A DNA stretch of 64,000 nt from Streptomyces malaysiense (GCF_000980885.2 NZ_LBDA02000001.1:110091-174090), one strand, 5' to 3'. Shown: positions 1-9,281, counted from the stretch's first letter. Program-made: numbers and translations. The notes: generated by a model from the letters alone, not told the origin.

Positions 1-793
1 GGCTGTCGAGGGGGAGGACGCGCAGGCCGGGCCGGGGGTTTGGACCGGGCAGGACCGCGACGCCGAGGCCGCGCGCGGCGAGGCGGGCGAGCGCGTCCGG
101 AGCCGCCGCCTCGAACACGACGTGCGGCGCGAACCCGGCCTCGGCACACAGCCGCTCCAGCACCGTCCGCGTCCCGGTTCCGCGCGGCGTTCCGATCAGC
201 CGGTGCCCGTCCAGGGCGCCCACCGGGACGGCCTCCCCCTCCCGGTAGCCGCCCACCAGCGGATGCTCCGGTACGGCCGCCACCACCAGCGGCACATCGA
301 CGAACACCTCCCAGGCGAGGCCCGCCGGCGGGGTCCGGTCCGCCACCCCGGCCACCGCGAGGTCGAGCGTGCCGGCGCGCAGCGCGGAGAGCATCCCGTC
401 CGAGAGGTCCTCGGTGAGGGTGACCTCCACCCCGGGATGCGTCCGGTGGAAGCGGGCCAGCAGCCCGGCGAGGTCGGACGGATGGCCCAGGGCACCGGGC
501 ACGAGTCCGATCGCGACCCGCCCGCGCAGCAGACCCGTGTACTCCTGCGCCGTCCGCCGCGCCCCGTCGGCCGCCGCCAGTGCCGCCCGCGCGTACGGCA
601 GTACGGCCTCGCCGACCTCGGTCGGCCGCACCGTGCGCCCCGAGCGGTCCAGCAGCGGCTGTCCCAACTCCCGCTCCAGTTGCCGTATCTGCGCGCTCAG
701 CCCCGGCTGTGCCAGATGCAGCCGTGCGGCGGCCCGGGTGAAACCGGCCTCTTCCACCACCGTCACGAAGTAGCGCAGCTGCCTCAACTCCAT
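1..793 (-). CDS. LysR-family transcriptional regulator (C-terminus cut by window edge)
   Basis: This is a LysR-type DNA-binding regulator read leftward from an ATG at 793. The first ~60 residues form the winged helix-turn-helix, beginning MELRQLRYFVTVVEEAGFT and continuing with RAAARLHLAQPGLSAQIRQ. The rest is a periplasmic-binding-protein-like effector domain. About 264 residues are visible, and family members are usually ~300, so roughly 30-40 C-terminal residues lie outside the window. The downstream genes are not visible, so target and inducer are unknown. The divergent neighbour is the DinB-like protein at 865, and the 71 bp between them is the likely shared promoter region. Confidence 0.9.
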   Translation of the reverse strand, partial: MELRQLRYFVTVVEEAGFTRAAARLHLAQPGLSAQIRQLERELGQPLLDRSGRTVRPTEVGEAVLPYARAALAAADGARRTAQEYTGLLRGRVAIGLVPGALGHPSDLAGLLARFHRTHPGVEVTLTEDLSDGMLSALRAGTLDLAVAGVADRTPPAGLAWEVFVDVPLVVAAVPEHPLVGGYREGEAVPVGALDGHRLIGTPRGTGTRTVLERLCAEAGFAPHVVFEAAAPDALARLAARGLGVAVLPGPNPRPGLRVLPLDS

Positions 794-864
794 AACGGAT
801 CATGCTAGTTGCGATACGGACCCGGTCTTGGACGCGTCGCCGCGGCGCTCCCCATGCTGGGGGC

Positions 865-1494
865 ATGGAGAAAGCACCGGACATCGCCGCACTCATCGCC
901 GCCGAACGCCGCGAATCGGCCAAACTTTTCGAGGAGCTGTCGCCGGCGCAGTGGGACGCTCCCAGCCTCTGCGCGGGCTGGCGGGTCCGAGAGGTCGTGG
1001 CGCACATGTCGATGGGGTTCCGGTACCCGACCGCGAAGGTGCTGCTGGAGCTGGCCAAGGCGCGCGGGAGCCTGCACCGGATGACCGACCGGCTCGCCCG
1101 CCGGGACGCGGCCGCCCACCCGGACCGCGCCCTCGCCGGCTTTCTGCGCACTCATGCCCGCCACCCCTGGAAGCCGCCGGTCGGCGGCCTCGCCGCGGCC
1201 CTCGGCCATGACGTCGTCCACGGCCTGGACGTCACCGTGGCGCTGGGCCTGGACCGCCGGGTCCCCGAGGACCGGCTGCGGGTCCTCCTCGACGCCGTCG
1301 ATCCGCGCGCCTTCCGCCTCTTCGGCACCGACCTCACCGGGGTGCGGCTGTGCGCCGACGATCTCGACTGGTCCTTCGGTGCCGGCGCACCCCTGCGCGG
1401 CAGTGCCCAGGACCTGCTGCTCGTCGCCTACGGCCGGGCGCTCCCCGACGGCCGGCTCCGGGGTGAGGAAGCTCACCGTTTCGTCACGAGGTGA
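865..1494 (+). CDS. maleylpyruvate isomerase / DinB-like mycothiol-dependent family protein
   Basis: This 209-residue protein has the N-terminal four-helix DinB/MDMPI signature (an ALIAAERRESAKLFEEL helix, then a W..PSLCAGWRVREVVAHM segment with the conserved His). It also has a second region with ALGHDVVHGLDVTVALGL. Actinobacterial members are commonly annotated as maleylpyruvate isomerase or mycothiol-dependent enzymes of the TIGR03083 type. The true substrate cannot be read from sequence. I chose the ATG at 865 because the family begins there; an upstream in-frame codon at 802 would add 21 low-complexity residues. Probably monocistronic. Confidence 0.8.
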   Translation: MEKAPDIAALIAAERRESAKLFEELSPAQWDAPSLCAGWRVREVVAHMSMGFRYPTAKVLLELAKARGSLHRMTDRLARRDAAAHPDRALAGFLRTHARHPWKPPVGGLAAALGHDVVHGLDVTVALGLDRRVPEDRLRVLLDAVDPRAFRLFGTDLTGVRLCADDLDWSFGAGAPLRGSAQDLLLVAYGRALPDGRLRGEEAHRFVTR

Positions 1495-1614
1495 CCAGAA
1501 AGGCAACCCCGGCGTGTCCGATCGGGTCTACTTGTCCGAGATCGTGGGAATCGCGGACGCGAGCACCCGGGGGAGGCCCTGGGAAAAAAGGTGAGAAGAA
1601 GGAGAAAAGCCCTC

Positions 1615-2313
1615 ATGGGGGACATACGCAGACGAGGTGTTGTGGCGGCCGGAATCACGGGACTCGTGGCGCCGCTCACACTCGCCCTCACCGCGGCACC
1701 GGCCCAGGCCGCGAGTTACTGCACCACATCGACGGGCCCGTACCAGAAGCAGGCCGAGAAGTTCCTCGGCCGCCCGGTGGACGGCCGCCAGTCCGCCGCC
1801 GACTGCAAGGCGATCCGCTCCTTCCAGGCGAAGAACGGCATCACGCCCACCATCGGCTACGCGGGGCCGGTCACCTGGGGTGTGATGGACCTCATCGACA
1901 AGCAGAAGGCCGTGGGGAGGAATCCGAACAAGAGCGGCAAGTGCCCGGTGAACAAGGGCCGGATCGCCTGTGTGGACCTCACGCACCAGCTCAGCTGGAT
2001 CCAGGACGGCAAGAAGCTCGTCTACGGTCCGGTGCCGGTGCGCACCGGCCGCAAGGGCTTCGTCACCCGCACCGGCCTGACGAAGGTCTACTGGCGTGAC
2101 CTCCACCACGTCTCGACGCTCTACGACGTGCCGATGCCGTACAGCCAGTTCTTCAACGGCGGCGAGGCGTTCCACTCGGTCGGCCTGAGCATGTGGAACC
2201 CGCCGGGGTCGCACGGCTGCGTCAACATGACCCCGAAGGACGCCAAGAAGTACTGGTCGCTGCTGCGGACGGGCGACGACGTCTTCGTGTACGGCCGCAA
2301 GCCCGGCACCTGA
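1615..2313 (+). CDS. secreted L,D-transpeptidase with peptidoglycan-binding region
   Basis: This 232-residue exported cell-wall enzyme would cross-link or remodel peptidoglycan by L,D-transpeptidation (YkuD fold). The start at 1615 has a GGAGAAA ribosome site at 1601-1607. Residues 1-33 are an Arg-rich then hydrophobic signal peptide ending APAQA. Residues ~38-95 resemble a peptidoglycan-binding domain (CKAIRSFQAKNGI, then VTWGVMD). The catalytic region is residues ~118-230, with conserved His187 and the SHGCVNM motif at 199-205, making Cys202 the nucleophile. It stands alone between the DinB-like gene and a small unknown gene. A GTG 24 bp upstream is possible but less well placed. Confidence 0.92.
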   Translation: MGDIRRRGVVAAGITGLVAPLTLALTAAPAQAASYCTTSTGPYQKQAEKFLGRPVDGRQSAADCKAIRSFQAKNGITPTIGYAGPVTWGVMDLIDKQKAVGRNPNKSGKCPVNKGRIACVDLTHQLSWIQDGKKLVYGPVPVRTGRKGFVTRTGLTKVYWRDLHHVSTLYDVPMPYSQFFNGGEAFHSVGLSMWNPPGSHGCVNMTPKDAKKYWSLLRTGDDVFVYGRKPGT

Positions 2314-2531
2314 GCGCCCGTTCGCCCGGTTCCGCCGGTCGCTCCGGCCGGGAAACCGTGCCGTCGCCCACCCTCGTCCGGCGGTCCCGGAGCCGCCGCC
2401 GGGTGAGGGTCGGGTGTGAACTCCCTTACACCGCTTGACACATCGACGTGATGAGCAACACGGTCCGAAATGTCCATGTCGGGGCTACTTACTCACAGCG
2501 TCTTCACCCCGATCGGCATATGCTTCACAGC

Positions 2532-2705
2532 ATGTCCACCACTCTTGAAGCCGCCTCCGAGCGATCGGCCGCGGAGGTCAACGAGGAGATCCGGGCCCTG
2601 TGGCGCCGATCGGGCGGGACGCTTACCACCGAGCAGCGCAAGGAGTACCAGCGCCTCGTGATGGAGTGGGCCGCCGCGGCTCCACGGCCGTACCGGGCCG
2701 TCTGA
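2532..2705 (+). CDS. small conserved-looking protein of unknown function
   Basis: This 57-residue ORF begins MSTTLEAASERSAAEVNEE. It is rich in charged residues and predicted to be helical, with the segment TLTTEQRKEYQRLVMEWAAA near its C-terminus. No domain is recognised and no signal peptide or membrane segment is seen. An open frame extends upstream to 2448, but the ATG at 2532 gives the more Streptomyces-like N-terminus. A strong hairpin follows immediately at 2719-2747, consistent with a short transcription unit converging on the methyltransferase. Confidence 0.6.
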   Translation: MSTTLEAASERSAAEVNEEIRALWRRSGGTLTTEQRKEYQRLVMEWAAAAPRPYRAV

Positions 2706-2718
2706 CCCCGCGACGCGA

Positions 2719-2747
2719 ACCCGCGACCCCGATCGGGAGTCGCGGGT
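2719..2747. terminator. bidirectional hairpin terminator
   Basis: The arms ACCCGCGAC (2719-2727) and GTCGCGGGT (2739-2747) are perfect complements enclosing a CCCGATCGGG palindrome. It lies in the 55 bp between two convergent genes, so it can serve both. There is no U-tract, as is common in Streptomyces. Confidence 0.7.
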
Positions 2748-2760
2748 CCCCAGACCCTCC

Positions 2761-3591
2761 TCAGCCCTTGCGGGCCACCCCGCCGAACATGGCGACCTCC
2801 TCCGGCTCGGCCCCGTTGTCGTGCTCCGGGCGCCAGCGCGAGCAGGAGACCACACCCGGCTCCAGCAGCCGAAGACCGTCGAAGAACCGGGCCACGTCCG
2901 CAGGCGTGCGCTGGGTCAGCTTCGGGGTGCCGTGCTCGTTCCAGAACTTCACCGCCTCGTCCACGTCCGGCATCGAGGGATGCGTGACCGTGTGCGACAG
3001 CACCAGATGGCTGCCCGCCGGAAGCCGGTCCATGAACCTGCGCACAAGTCCGTACGCCTCGTCGTCCTCACCGATGAAGATGACCACACCGAGCAGTATC
3101 AGCGCGACCGGCTCGCTGAAGTCCAGCGTCTTCGCCGCGTGTTCGAGGATCGCGTCCACATTGCGCAGATCCTCGTCCAGGTAGTCGGTACGGCCCTCCG
3201 GCGTGCTCGTCAGCAGGGCCCGCGCGTGTGCCAGCACCAGCGGGTCGTTGTCGACGTACACGATCCGCGACGCGGGCGCGATGCGCTGGGCGACCTCGTG
3301 CGTGTTGTCGGCGGTGGGCAGCCCGGTGCCGACGTCCAGGAACTGGCGGATGCCCGCCTTCTCGACCAGGTGCCGCACGGCCCGGCCCAGGAACAGCCGG
3401 TCCGCGCGGGCGTACTCCCCGATGCCCGGGTGTAGTTGGCGGATCTGATCGCCGGCCGTCCGGTCGACCTCGTAGTTGTCCTTGCCGCCGAGCCAATAGT
3501 TCCAGATCCGCGCGGTGTGCGGCTGGCTGGTGTTGATACGGGCGCGCAGCGACACCGCCACGTCGTTGGTGGCTGCGGGGTTGTCGGTCAC
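2761..3591 (-). CDS. SAM-dependent methyltransferase, PF04672 (Methyltransf_19) type
   Basis: This 276-residue protein is of the actinobacterial PF04672 family. Diagnostic features are ARIWNYWLGGKDNYEVDR near residues 27-44, the SAM-binding motif FLDVGTGLP at ~84-92, VYVDNDPLVLAHARALL at ~112-128, and VALILLGVVIFI at ~166. Family members are abundant in Streptomyces, often near Scr1-type XRE regulators. Their methyl acceptors are generally unknown. There is no signal peptide, so it should be cytoplasmic. It has its own upstream region of ~500 bp. Confidence 0.9.
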   Translation of the reverse strand: MTDNPAATNDVAVSLRARINTSQPHTARIWNYWLGGKDNYEVDRTAGDQIRQLHPGIGEYARADRLFLGRAVRHLVEKAGIRQFLDVGTGLPTADNTHEVAQRIAPASRIVYVDNDPLVLAHARALLTSTPEGRTDYLDEDLRNVDAILEHAAKTLDFSEPVALILLGVVIFIGEDDEAYGLVRRFMDRLPAGSHLVLSHTVTHPSMPDVDEAVKFWNEHGTPKLTQRTPADVARFFDGLRLLEPGVVSCSRWRPEHDNGAEPEEVAMFGGVARKG

Positions 3592-4096
3592 GTGCGTCAG
3601 CTCCTGGGGGCCTGGAGGAGTGGTTCAGCCTTCAAGGCGCAATCTAATCCCCCGAGTTGCCCCGCGCCGCCGGTCCCGCCGATTCCGCCGCCGGAGCCGC
3701 GGGGCACCCGGTCGCCGAGGTGCGGGCGCCTGACCGGTCCCGCCGGCGGCAGCGGCAGCGGGAGCGGGGAGCGGGGAGTGGGGGGCGGCCGGACGCGCCC
3801 CCGGTGGCGGTCCGCGCCGGAGTGGGCCGCCGTCGGCACGGACGCGCGGCGGGCGGTCCGCCGCGCGCGGGCCCCCGCCGGCCCGGCGCGCCGAAGGTGC
3901 CGGACCGGCGCGGCGGACCGGACCCGGCCGTGCCGCCGGCGGCGGACCGACGGTCCGCTCCACCGCGGAGTACGCCTCGCCGCCGGCCGGGAACTCCCTG
4001 CCGGGGCCGGGCCCGTCACAGGCGGCCTCCCGGCCGCGCGCCACCGCCCCGTCCGCCCCGTTCCGGCTCACGGCACAGCCCCCTATCTTGTGCCTC
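3592..4096. other. intergenic region, no gene supported
   Basis: This is 505 bp between the divergent methyltransferase and the aminotransferase. It is extremely G+C rich with simple GGC/CGG-like runs (for example around 3740-3790). The overlapping open frames on both strands are compositional, Arg/Pro/Gly-rich and unlike proteins. It should contain both divergent promoters, but I could not place a convincing -10/-35. Confidence 0.5.
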
Positions 4097-5275
4097 ATGA
4101 CCAGCCTCCCGCACGACACCGCCGCCGAACCGGATCCGCTGCGCGCCCTCGGCCTGGAGCGGCTGCGCCGTCGTACGAGCATGAAGTGGCGCACCTACCC
4201 CGAGGACGTCCTCCCGCTGTGGGTGGCCGAGATGGACGTGCCCCTCGCCCCGCCCGTGGTCCGCGCCGTCACCGACGCCCTCGCCCTGGGCGACACCGGG
4301 TACCCGGCCGGCACCGCCTACGCCGAGGCCCTCGCCGCCTTCGCGGCCCGGAGCTGGCGGTGGGACGGGATCGCGGCGGACCGTACGGCGATCGTTCCGG
4401 ACGTCATGCTCGGAGCGGTCGAAATGATCAGACTGGTGACCGGAGCGGGCGATCCGGTGATCGTCAACCCGCCGGTCTACCCGCCGTTCTTCATGTTCAT
4501 CACCCATATGGACCGCCGGGTGGTGGAAGCCCCGCTCGGCGCGGACCTGCGCCTCGACCTGGGGGCGCTGGAGGACGCCTTCCGACGGGCCACCGCGGGC
4601 GGCGGGCGCGCGGCCTACCTGCTGTGCAGCCCGCACAACCCCACCGGCACCGTGCACACCGCCGCCGAGCTGACGGCCGTCGCCGAGCTGGCCGAGCGCC
4701 ATGGCGTGCGGGTCGTCGCGGACGAGATCCACGCCCCGCTCACCGCCCCCGGCACCTCCTTCGTGCCGTACCTCAGTCTGCCCGCCGCCGCTCGGGGCCT
4801 CTCCCTCATGTCGGCCTCCAAGGGCTGGAACCTCCCGGGCCTCAAGGCCGCCCTCGCCCTGGCCGGCCCCGGGGCCGCCGCCGATCTCGCCCGGATGCCC
4901 GAGGAGGTCGGCCACGGCGCCGGCCACGTCGCGGTCATCGCGCACACCGCCGCCCTGCGTGAGGCCACCGGCTGGCTCGACGCCCTGCGCACCGGGATCC
5001 AGTCCAACCGGCGCCTGCTGGCCGGCCTGCTCGCCGAGCACCTGCCCGCGGTCCGCCTCCACCCCGGCGAGGCGACCTACCTCGCCTGGCTCGACTGCCG
5101 CGCCCTCGGCCTCGGCGACGACCCCGCCGGGGTCTTCCTGGACCGCGGCCGGGTCGCCCTCTCCGCGGGTCTCCCGTTCGGCACCGGAGGCGCGGGCCAC
5201 GCGCGCCTCAACCTCGCGACCTCGCCGGAGATCCTCACCGAGGCCGTACACCGCATGGCCGCCGCCCTGAGGTGA
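4097..5275 (+). CDS. class I/II PLP aminotransferase, MalY/PatB (cystathionine beta-lyase-like) type
   Basis: This 392-residue cytoplasmic fold-type I PLP enzyme starts at the ATG at 4097. MalY/PatB hallmarks are visible: an N-terminal [19 protein letters not shown] segment, [12 protein letters not shown], the [14 protein letters not shown] loop binding the cofactor, [10 protein letters not shown] with the PLP-nitrogen Asp, and [12 protein letters not shown] containing the Schiff-base Lys. MalY/PatB proteins act as C-S beta-lyases on cystathionine or cysteine conjugates; the true substrate here is not determinable. The next gene begins 22 bp later, so the two are probably co-transcribed. Confidence 0.88.
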   Translation: MTSLPHDTAAEPDPLRALGLERLRRRTSMKWRTYPEDVLPLWVAEMDVPLAPPVVRAVTDALALGDTGYPAGTAYAEALAAFAARSWRWDGIAADRTAIVPDVMLGAVEMIRLVTGAGDPVIVNPPVYPPFFMFITHMDRRVVEAPLGADLRLDLGALEDAFRRATAGGGRAAYLLCSPHNPTGTVHTAAELTAVAELAERHGVRVVADEIHAPLTAPGTSFVPYLSLPAAARGLSLMSASKGWNLPGLKAALALAGPGAAADLARMPEEVGHGAGHVAVIAHTAALREATGWLDALRTGIQSNRRLLAGLLAEHLPAVRLHPGEATYLAWLDCRALGLGDDPAGVFLDRGRVALSAGLPFGTGGAGHARLNLATSPEILTEAVHRMAAALR

Positions 5276-5297
5276 GCGGACGCCTAGACTCACCGTC

Positions 5298-5687
5298 ATG
5301 GACGAAGACTCGCGTCAGGCCCGGCTCGCCGCCGGAAAGTACCTGCTGGTGACCAGCTACCGCAGGAACGGAACGCCCGTGGCCACCCCGGTGTGGGTGG
5401 TCCAGGACGGCCCGCGCCTCGGTGTCTGGACGGCCGCCGACAGCTTCAAGGTCAAACGCATCCGCAACCGCGCCGACATCCTCGCCGGCCCCTGCGACCT
5501 GCGCGGCAACCCCACCGGCGACCAGCTCCCCGCCACCGCCGAGATCACCGACCCGGCCACCACCGCCCGCTACCGCGACCTGATCGCCCGCAAGTACGGC
5601 ATCCTCGGCCGCCTCATCCTCCTGGGCAGCCGACTGCGGCGTGGCTCGGGCGGCGCGGTCGGCATCCGGGTGACCCTCGACGGCTGA
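5298..5687 (+). CDS. PPOX-class (F420- or FMN-dependent) oxidoreductase
   Basis: This 129-residue split-barrel flavin/F420-binding protein of the pyridoxamine-phosphate-oxidase-like superfamily shows KYLLVTSYRRNGTPVATPVW at the N-terminus, WTAADSFKVKRIRNR in the middle and a C-terminal Ile-Arg-Val-Thr strand. Small actinobacterial members often use F420 for reductive chemistry on unknown substrates. The F420 assignment is family inference only. It lies 22 bp behind the aminotransferase, probably in the same transcript, and is followed by a hairpin at 5704-5719. Confidence 0.8.
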   Translation: MDEDSRQARLAAGKYLLVTSYRRNGTPVATPVWVVQDGPRLGVWTAADSFKVKRIRNRADILAGPCDLRGNPTGDQLPATAEITDPATTARYRDLIARKYGILGRLILLGSRLRRGSGGAVGIRVTLDG

Positions 5688-5703
5688 CGGCCGGGAGCCA
5701 CCC

Positions 5704-5719
5704 GGAGCGGAACCGCTCC
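5704..5719. terminator. short hairpin between convergent genes
   Basis: GGAGCGG (5704-5710) and CCGCTCC (5713-5719) form a compact inverted repeat in the 36 bp between two converging coding regions. The loop is very short, so the working stem is probably 6 bp with a GAAC tetraloop. There is no U-tract. Confidence 0.5.
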
Positions 5720-5723
5720 TGGA

Positions 5724-8561
5724 TCAGGGCGCGTTCAGCACCGAACCCGCCAGCACCAGCCCGTTCCGGCGGGGTTCGCCCGTCATGTCGTCGAGCTGCT
5801 GGAACCGGACCGACTCCGTGGGCTCGGCGGTCCTGTCCTCGACCGTGGGCACCGTGATGTCCGCACTCGTCCGGTGCGCGGGGACGTCGACCCAGAGGTA
5901 GAGGCCGTTCACCTTGGACAGCGGGCGCTCCGGGTCCGGGGACGCACCGCAGATGTCGCGCAGCCACGCGGCCGGGACGTCCTTGGTGGACAGCTCCGCA
6001 CCGCCGGCGGGCGGGGCGACGCCGAACAGGGCGCTCATGTCCATGTCGACCGGTTCCGACAGCGTCACGCGCCACGTGAGGGACTGGCCCTCCGTGACGC
6101 GGTTCGCGAGCGGGGTGACGGTCATGGCGGGCGCCGGATCGTCGTCGTGCACGGTCACGCCGCCCCCGTAGGAGCCGACGACGGCGCCGTGTACCGCCTT
6201 GACCAGCACGTCGTACGTGATGTCCGGGCCGTAGCGGGTGTTGCCCCTGACCTCGATCGGCACGTCGATGTCCTGGCCGCCCGGGTGCACCGTGACCAGC
6301 CGGTCGGTGGCACGGCCGGTGGCCGGGTCCAGCACGTAGACGCGGACCTGGCCGCTGCCGTGGCCGGACACGCGGGCCGGGACGCGGTAGGTGCGCGCGC
6401 CAGAGTCGCCCTCGGCCACCGTCAGCCGGCCGAGGTCCACGCGCGGCAGCGCCGCCGGGCGCACCGCGGGCGTGCCCGGACGCCAGCCCCACGCGTCGAC
6501 GAGCCAGGCCCGTCCGGACGCCGAATGCGCCTTCAGTTCCATGGACTTGACGGAAGCCAGGTCCACGCGGGCGCGGCCGGCGGCCGTCAGTGGGACCCGG
6601 AACTCGCGGGCCCAGTAGGCGGCGGTCCGCTGGCTGCCGGGCAGTCCGTCGGCATGGATCCGGCCCAGCGTCGCACGGTGGCCGCCGGTGTCGGTGAGGG
6701 TCACGTCGAACTGTGTGCCGCGGGAGTCGGGCGGCACGAACAGCCGGAGCGCCAGATCCTCGGCTCCGGACAGGGACAGCGGCCGCCGCGCGGTCACCCG
6801 GGTCCGGGCGCCGGTGTGCGTCCAGCGCAGCGCGATCGCGTGCCGGCCGGACTCCCGGTCGGTCTGCCACTGCGCGAAGTGCGGCGAGTAGCCGCTCGCG
6901 TCGTCGCCGAGACAGCGCTTCGCCGGGCTGGGATCCACGACGGCACACAGCCTGCCGCCGCTCACCGAGACCCCGCCGTCCGGCAGGAAGCCGCCGCCGC
7001 GGCGCGCCCCCACCGCATGGCTGAGGACCCGCGCCGGATCCGCCGACGGCGCCCGCTTCCCGGAGCCGTCCAGCAGCGGCCGCACCCGGTCGTCGCCGGC
7101 CACGAACAGCCGCGCGGCCGCCGCGACGTACACCGAACCGGCCCGGTGCTGCCGGTCGGCGGAGAGCCGGGTCGCGGCGTGGTTGCCGCACACCGGGTCC
7201 GGACGGTCCGGGTCGTCGTAGAAGTCGTCCTCGGCGGGCGCCGCCGAAGTTCCTGGTGTCCACTCGGAGTTGAAGAAGTTGTGATCGGCGCCGACGACGT
7301 ACACGGCACTGTGCAGGGCGCGGCCCGTGCTGACCGTGCGCGTCCCGTCGACGTACAACTCGCCTTCCAGATCGGAGACGTCACCGTCGCAGCCCGGCAG
7401 GACCGACACCGACGGCACGTCGGGCACCGGGTTCTGGCCGAACAGGGTGGGGCCGATCAGCACCATGCCACGCACGTTCCAGCGCACCGCGCCGTGATAG
7501 CCGTCCTGGTCGGCGGGCGGCGGGTAGAGGCTGTCCAGGGCCGCCCGGTCGACACCCTCGCCGCCCCGGGAATGCCCGACGAGCAGCACCCGGTTCAGAT
7601 CGGCGCGGGGCGCGGAACGGACGATCGCCGGCGCGGACCCGGGGTTTCGCGCCCAGTCGGCCCAGTGGCCCAGGTGGAGCCGGATCAGGGAGGAGCGGGC
7701 CTGGGCGCCGCCGTCCTCGGCCGACTCGTCGTCCTGGCCGTTGACGCCGTTCGCCGAGACCGACACCGTCAAGTAGCCCTGCGAGGCGAGGAGTCGCTGG
7801 TCGCGCAGATAGCCGCGGTAGCTCGGCACCGGAAGGTAGCCGGACTTGCAGGGCCAGTCGATGCTGATCTCGCCGCCCCGGTAGCAGGTGTAGTGACGGC
7901 CGTGCAGGAAGAGCGCGAGCGGCCGCTTGCCCAGGGCGCCGACGGGGGCGACGACCACCGCGCGCATCTCCACCGGCTTCGCGAAACCCGGCAGCCGTAC
8001 CGACGTGAGGGCGTATTCGCCGGTCCGGGTGCGATAGGCGCCCGGCTTGCCCGGATCGACGCCGTTCGCGGGGAGCCGGGGCGGAGGAGCCTGTTCGGCG
8101 GGTGGTGCGGGGGCCACGGGCGAGGCGGGCGGTGCCGCTGTCGCGCCGCTCGGGCGGCCGTCCAGCCGGTGGCCACCGGACCAGACCTGCAGCGCCTCGG
8201 GCCGGCCGAGTCCGACGAGTCCGCGCGGTCCGCTCGCCTGCGATCCGTCGAGCGGGAGACGGAACGTGCGGCCGTCGGCGTCCGGCTTCGGCACCCCCAG
8301 CAGGCGCCCGTCCGAGCGGAACTCGACCCGCGCGTCCCCCATCGGTACCGGCCGGTCGGAGCGCCACTCCAGCCGGGGCGCCGCGTTCTCGCCGGCCAGC
8401 CGCCAGCCCGGTGGCAACGCGCCGCGGCCGTCCGGTGACGCCGGTATCGCTGTCGCTGTCGCTGACGTTGGCCGTCCCTGGGCGACCGCCGTTCCTGGAG
8501 ACACCCCCGCCACCGCGCATAACGCGGCGGCGGTGACCCATATGCGCCGGGCACGGACCAC
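5724..8561 (-). CDS. large secreted alpha/beta hydrolase with Calx-beta-like C-terminal domains
   Basis: This 945-residue exported protein starts at a GTG with AGGAGGA 5 nt upstream, followed by a signal peptide ending near AVAQG. A central alpha/beta-hydrolase domain carries LALFLHGRHYTCY (oxyanion-side loop) and the nucleophile elbow LLVGHSRGGEGVDRAAL, with the Ser within GHSRG. A later VYVVGADHNFFNSEW segment likely holds the catalytic His. Residues ~700-860 have two stretches resembling Calx-beta modules (VAEGDSGARTYRVPARVSG and VTEGQSLTWRVTLSEP, each with a V.EG motif). The enzyme should act outside the cell on an ester or peptide, but the substrate is unknown. The architecture is unusually long for a secreted hydrolase. 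Confidence 0.85.
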   Translation of the reverse strand: MVRARRIWVTAAALCAVAGVSPGTAVAQGRPTSATATAIPASPDGRGALPPGWRLAGENAAPRLEWRSDRPVPMGDARVEFRSDGRLLGVPKPDADGRTFRLPLDGSQASGPRGLVGLGRPEALQVWSGGHRLDGRPSGATAAPPASPVAPAPPAEQAPPPRLPANGVDPGKPGAYRTRTGEYALTSVRLPGFAKPVEMRAVVVAPVGALGKRPLALFLHGRHYTCYRGGEISIDWPCKSGYLPVPSYRGYLRDQRLLASQGYLTVSVSANGVNGQDDESAEDGGAQARSSLIRLHLGHWADWARNPGSAPAIVRSAPRADLNRVLLVGHSRGGEGVDRAALDSLYPPPADQDGYHGAVRWNVRGMVLIGPTLFGQNPVPDVPSVSVLPGCDGDVSDLEGELYVDGTRTVSTGRALHSAVYVVGADHNFFNSEWTPGTSAAPAEDDFYDDPDRPDPVCGNHAATRLSADRQHRAGSVYVAAAARLFVAGDDRVRPLLDGSGKRAPSADPARVLSHAVGARRGGGFLPDGGVSVSGGRLCAVVDPSPAKRCLGDDASGYSPHFAQWQTDRESGRHAIALRWTHTGARTRVTARRPLSLSGAEDLALRLFVPPDSRGTQFDVTLTDTGGHRATLGRIHADGLPGSQRTAAYWAREFRVPLTAAGRARVDLASVKSMELKAHSASGRAWLVDAWGWRPGTPAVRPAALPRVDLGRLTVAEGDSGARTYRVPARVSGHGSGQVRVYVLDPATGRATDRLVTVHPGGQDIDVPIEVRGNTRYGPDITYDVLVKAVHGAVVGSYGGGVTVHDDDPAPAMTVTPLANRVTEGQSLTWRVTLSEPVDMDMSALFGVAPPAGGAELSTKDVPAAWLRDICGASPDPERPLSKVNGLYLWVDVPAHRTSADITVPTVEDRTAEPTESVRFQQLDDMTGEPRRNGLVLAGSVLNAP

Positions 8562-8732
8562 TGTTCCTCCTCGACCCCCGACCTCGGGCGCCCCGGCCGT
8601 CCCGGGGCCCCTCGCTCCCGGAGGACGGAACGCGGAGTCTGTGGGTTGCCTGTGAAAGGGAAGCGGTGGATCACATGTGCCGCAACCGGGCTAACCGAAG
8701 TGGGGTGTTCGAGGGTGCGGCGGTCGGGAGGG

Positions 8733-9149
8733 TCAGGTCCAGGCCCGGTACGGCTCGTCCACCAGCTGGAAGACCGGCTCGCCGCGCACCGGGTCCTTGG
8801 TCGTCGACAGCCGCACCCGGTCGCCGCTGTGGATGCCGACCGGCGGCCCCATGACCCGGCCCCGTACGACGAAGCCCTCGGCCATCTCGATCAGCGAGAC
8901 ATTGCGCGCCGCCGGGGTGTTGCGGTGCACCACCGTGGAATGGCGGACGGTGCCGGTCCCCTCGCTGCGCTCGGTGCACAGTTCACTGCCCTGGCACACC
9001 GGGCACAGCAGCCGGTGGTACATCGCGGTACCGCACCAGGTGCAGCGCTGGAAGTGGATGGCGTCCCTGGAGTCCGTGGCGGCGGGATCGAGCACACCCG
9101 TCGCGGAGCCGGCCACCGGATGCGGGGCGCTCACTGAGTGTTGGTACAT
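8733..9149 (-). CDS. DUF35 Zn-ribbon / OB-fold protein
   Basis: This 138-residue protein has an N-terminal zinc ribbon (CTWCGTAMYHRLLCPVC, a CxxC-10-CxxC arrangement) and a C-terminal OB-fold (GTGTVRHSTVVHR...GRVMGPPVGIHSGDRVRL). DUF35 proteins act beside thiolases or acyl-CoA enzymes and are thought to bind acyl-CoA. That fits the family III CoA-transferase encoded upstream on the same strand. The start at 9149 gives a Shine-Dalgarno GGGAG; an open frame extends to 9251. A CACTGAGTG copy lies inside codons 4-6, and two further copies lie ~100-130 bp upstream, so control by the TetR gene product is likely. Confidence 0.85.
   Translation of the reverse strand: MYQHSVSAPHPVAGSATGVLDPAATDSRDAIHFQRCTWCGTAMYHRLLCPVCQGSELCTERSEGTGTVRHSTVVHRNTPAARNVSLIEMAEGFVVRGRVMGPPVGIHSGDRVRLSTTKDPVRGEPVFQLVDEPYRAWT
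9132..9140. promoter_or_regulatory. operator-like site E (CACTGAGTG)
   Basis: This perfect copy of the odd palindrome CACT-N-AGTG falls within the first codons of the DUF35 gene. It is one of five related copies clustered around the TetR gene. Confidence 0.4.
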
Positions 9150-9246
9150 CCTGGTCAACTCCCTGCACTCGGCCGGAATCCCGCGTGCGCGTCCCGTGCA
9201 CGCGTGCGCCCGGCGGCCTGGCCACCGCGCCTGACCGACAGCGTAT

Positions 9247-9281
9247 GGCACTCAGTGTCACTCGTAAAGGCACTCGGTACC
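9247..9281. promoter_or_regulatory. two operator-like sites upstream of the DUF35 gene
   Basis: GGCACTCAGTGTC (9247-9259) and GGCACTCGGTACC (9269-9281) are spaced 22 bp apart centre to centre, in the 178 bp between the TetR and DUF35 genes. Both match the core CACTCAGTG found upstream of the TetR gene itself. They are probable TetR-regulator binding sites. Confidence 0.6.

Noticed and set aside
5874..8438. 854-codon open frame on the + strand
   Set aside because: It is antisense to the 945-residue hydrolase, has unnatural His/Arg/Gly composition and no start context.
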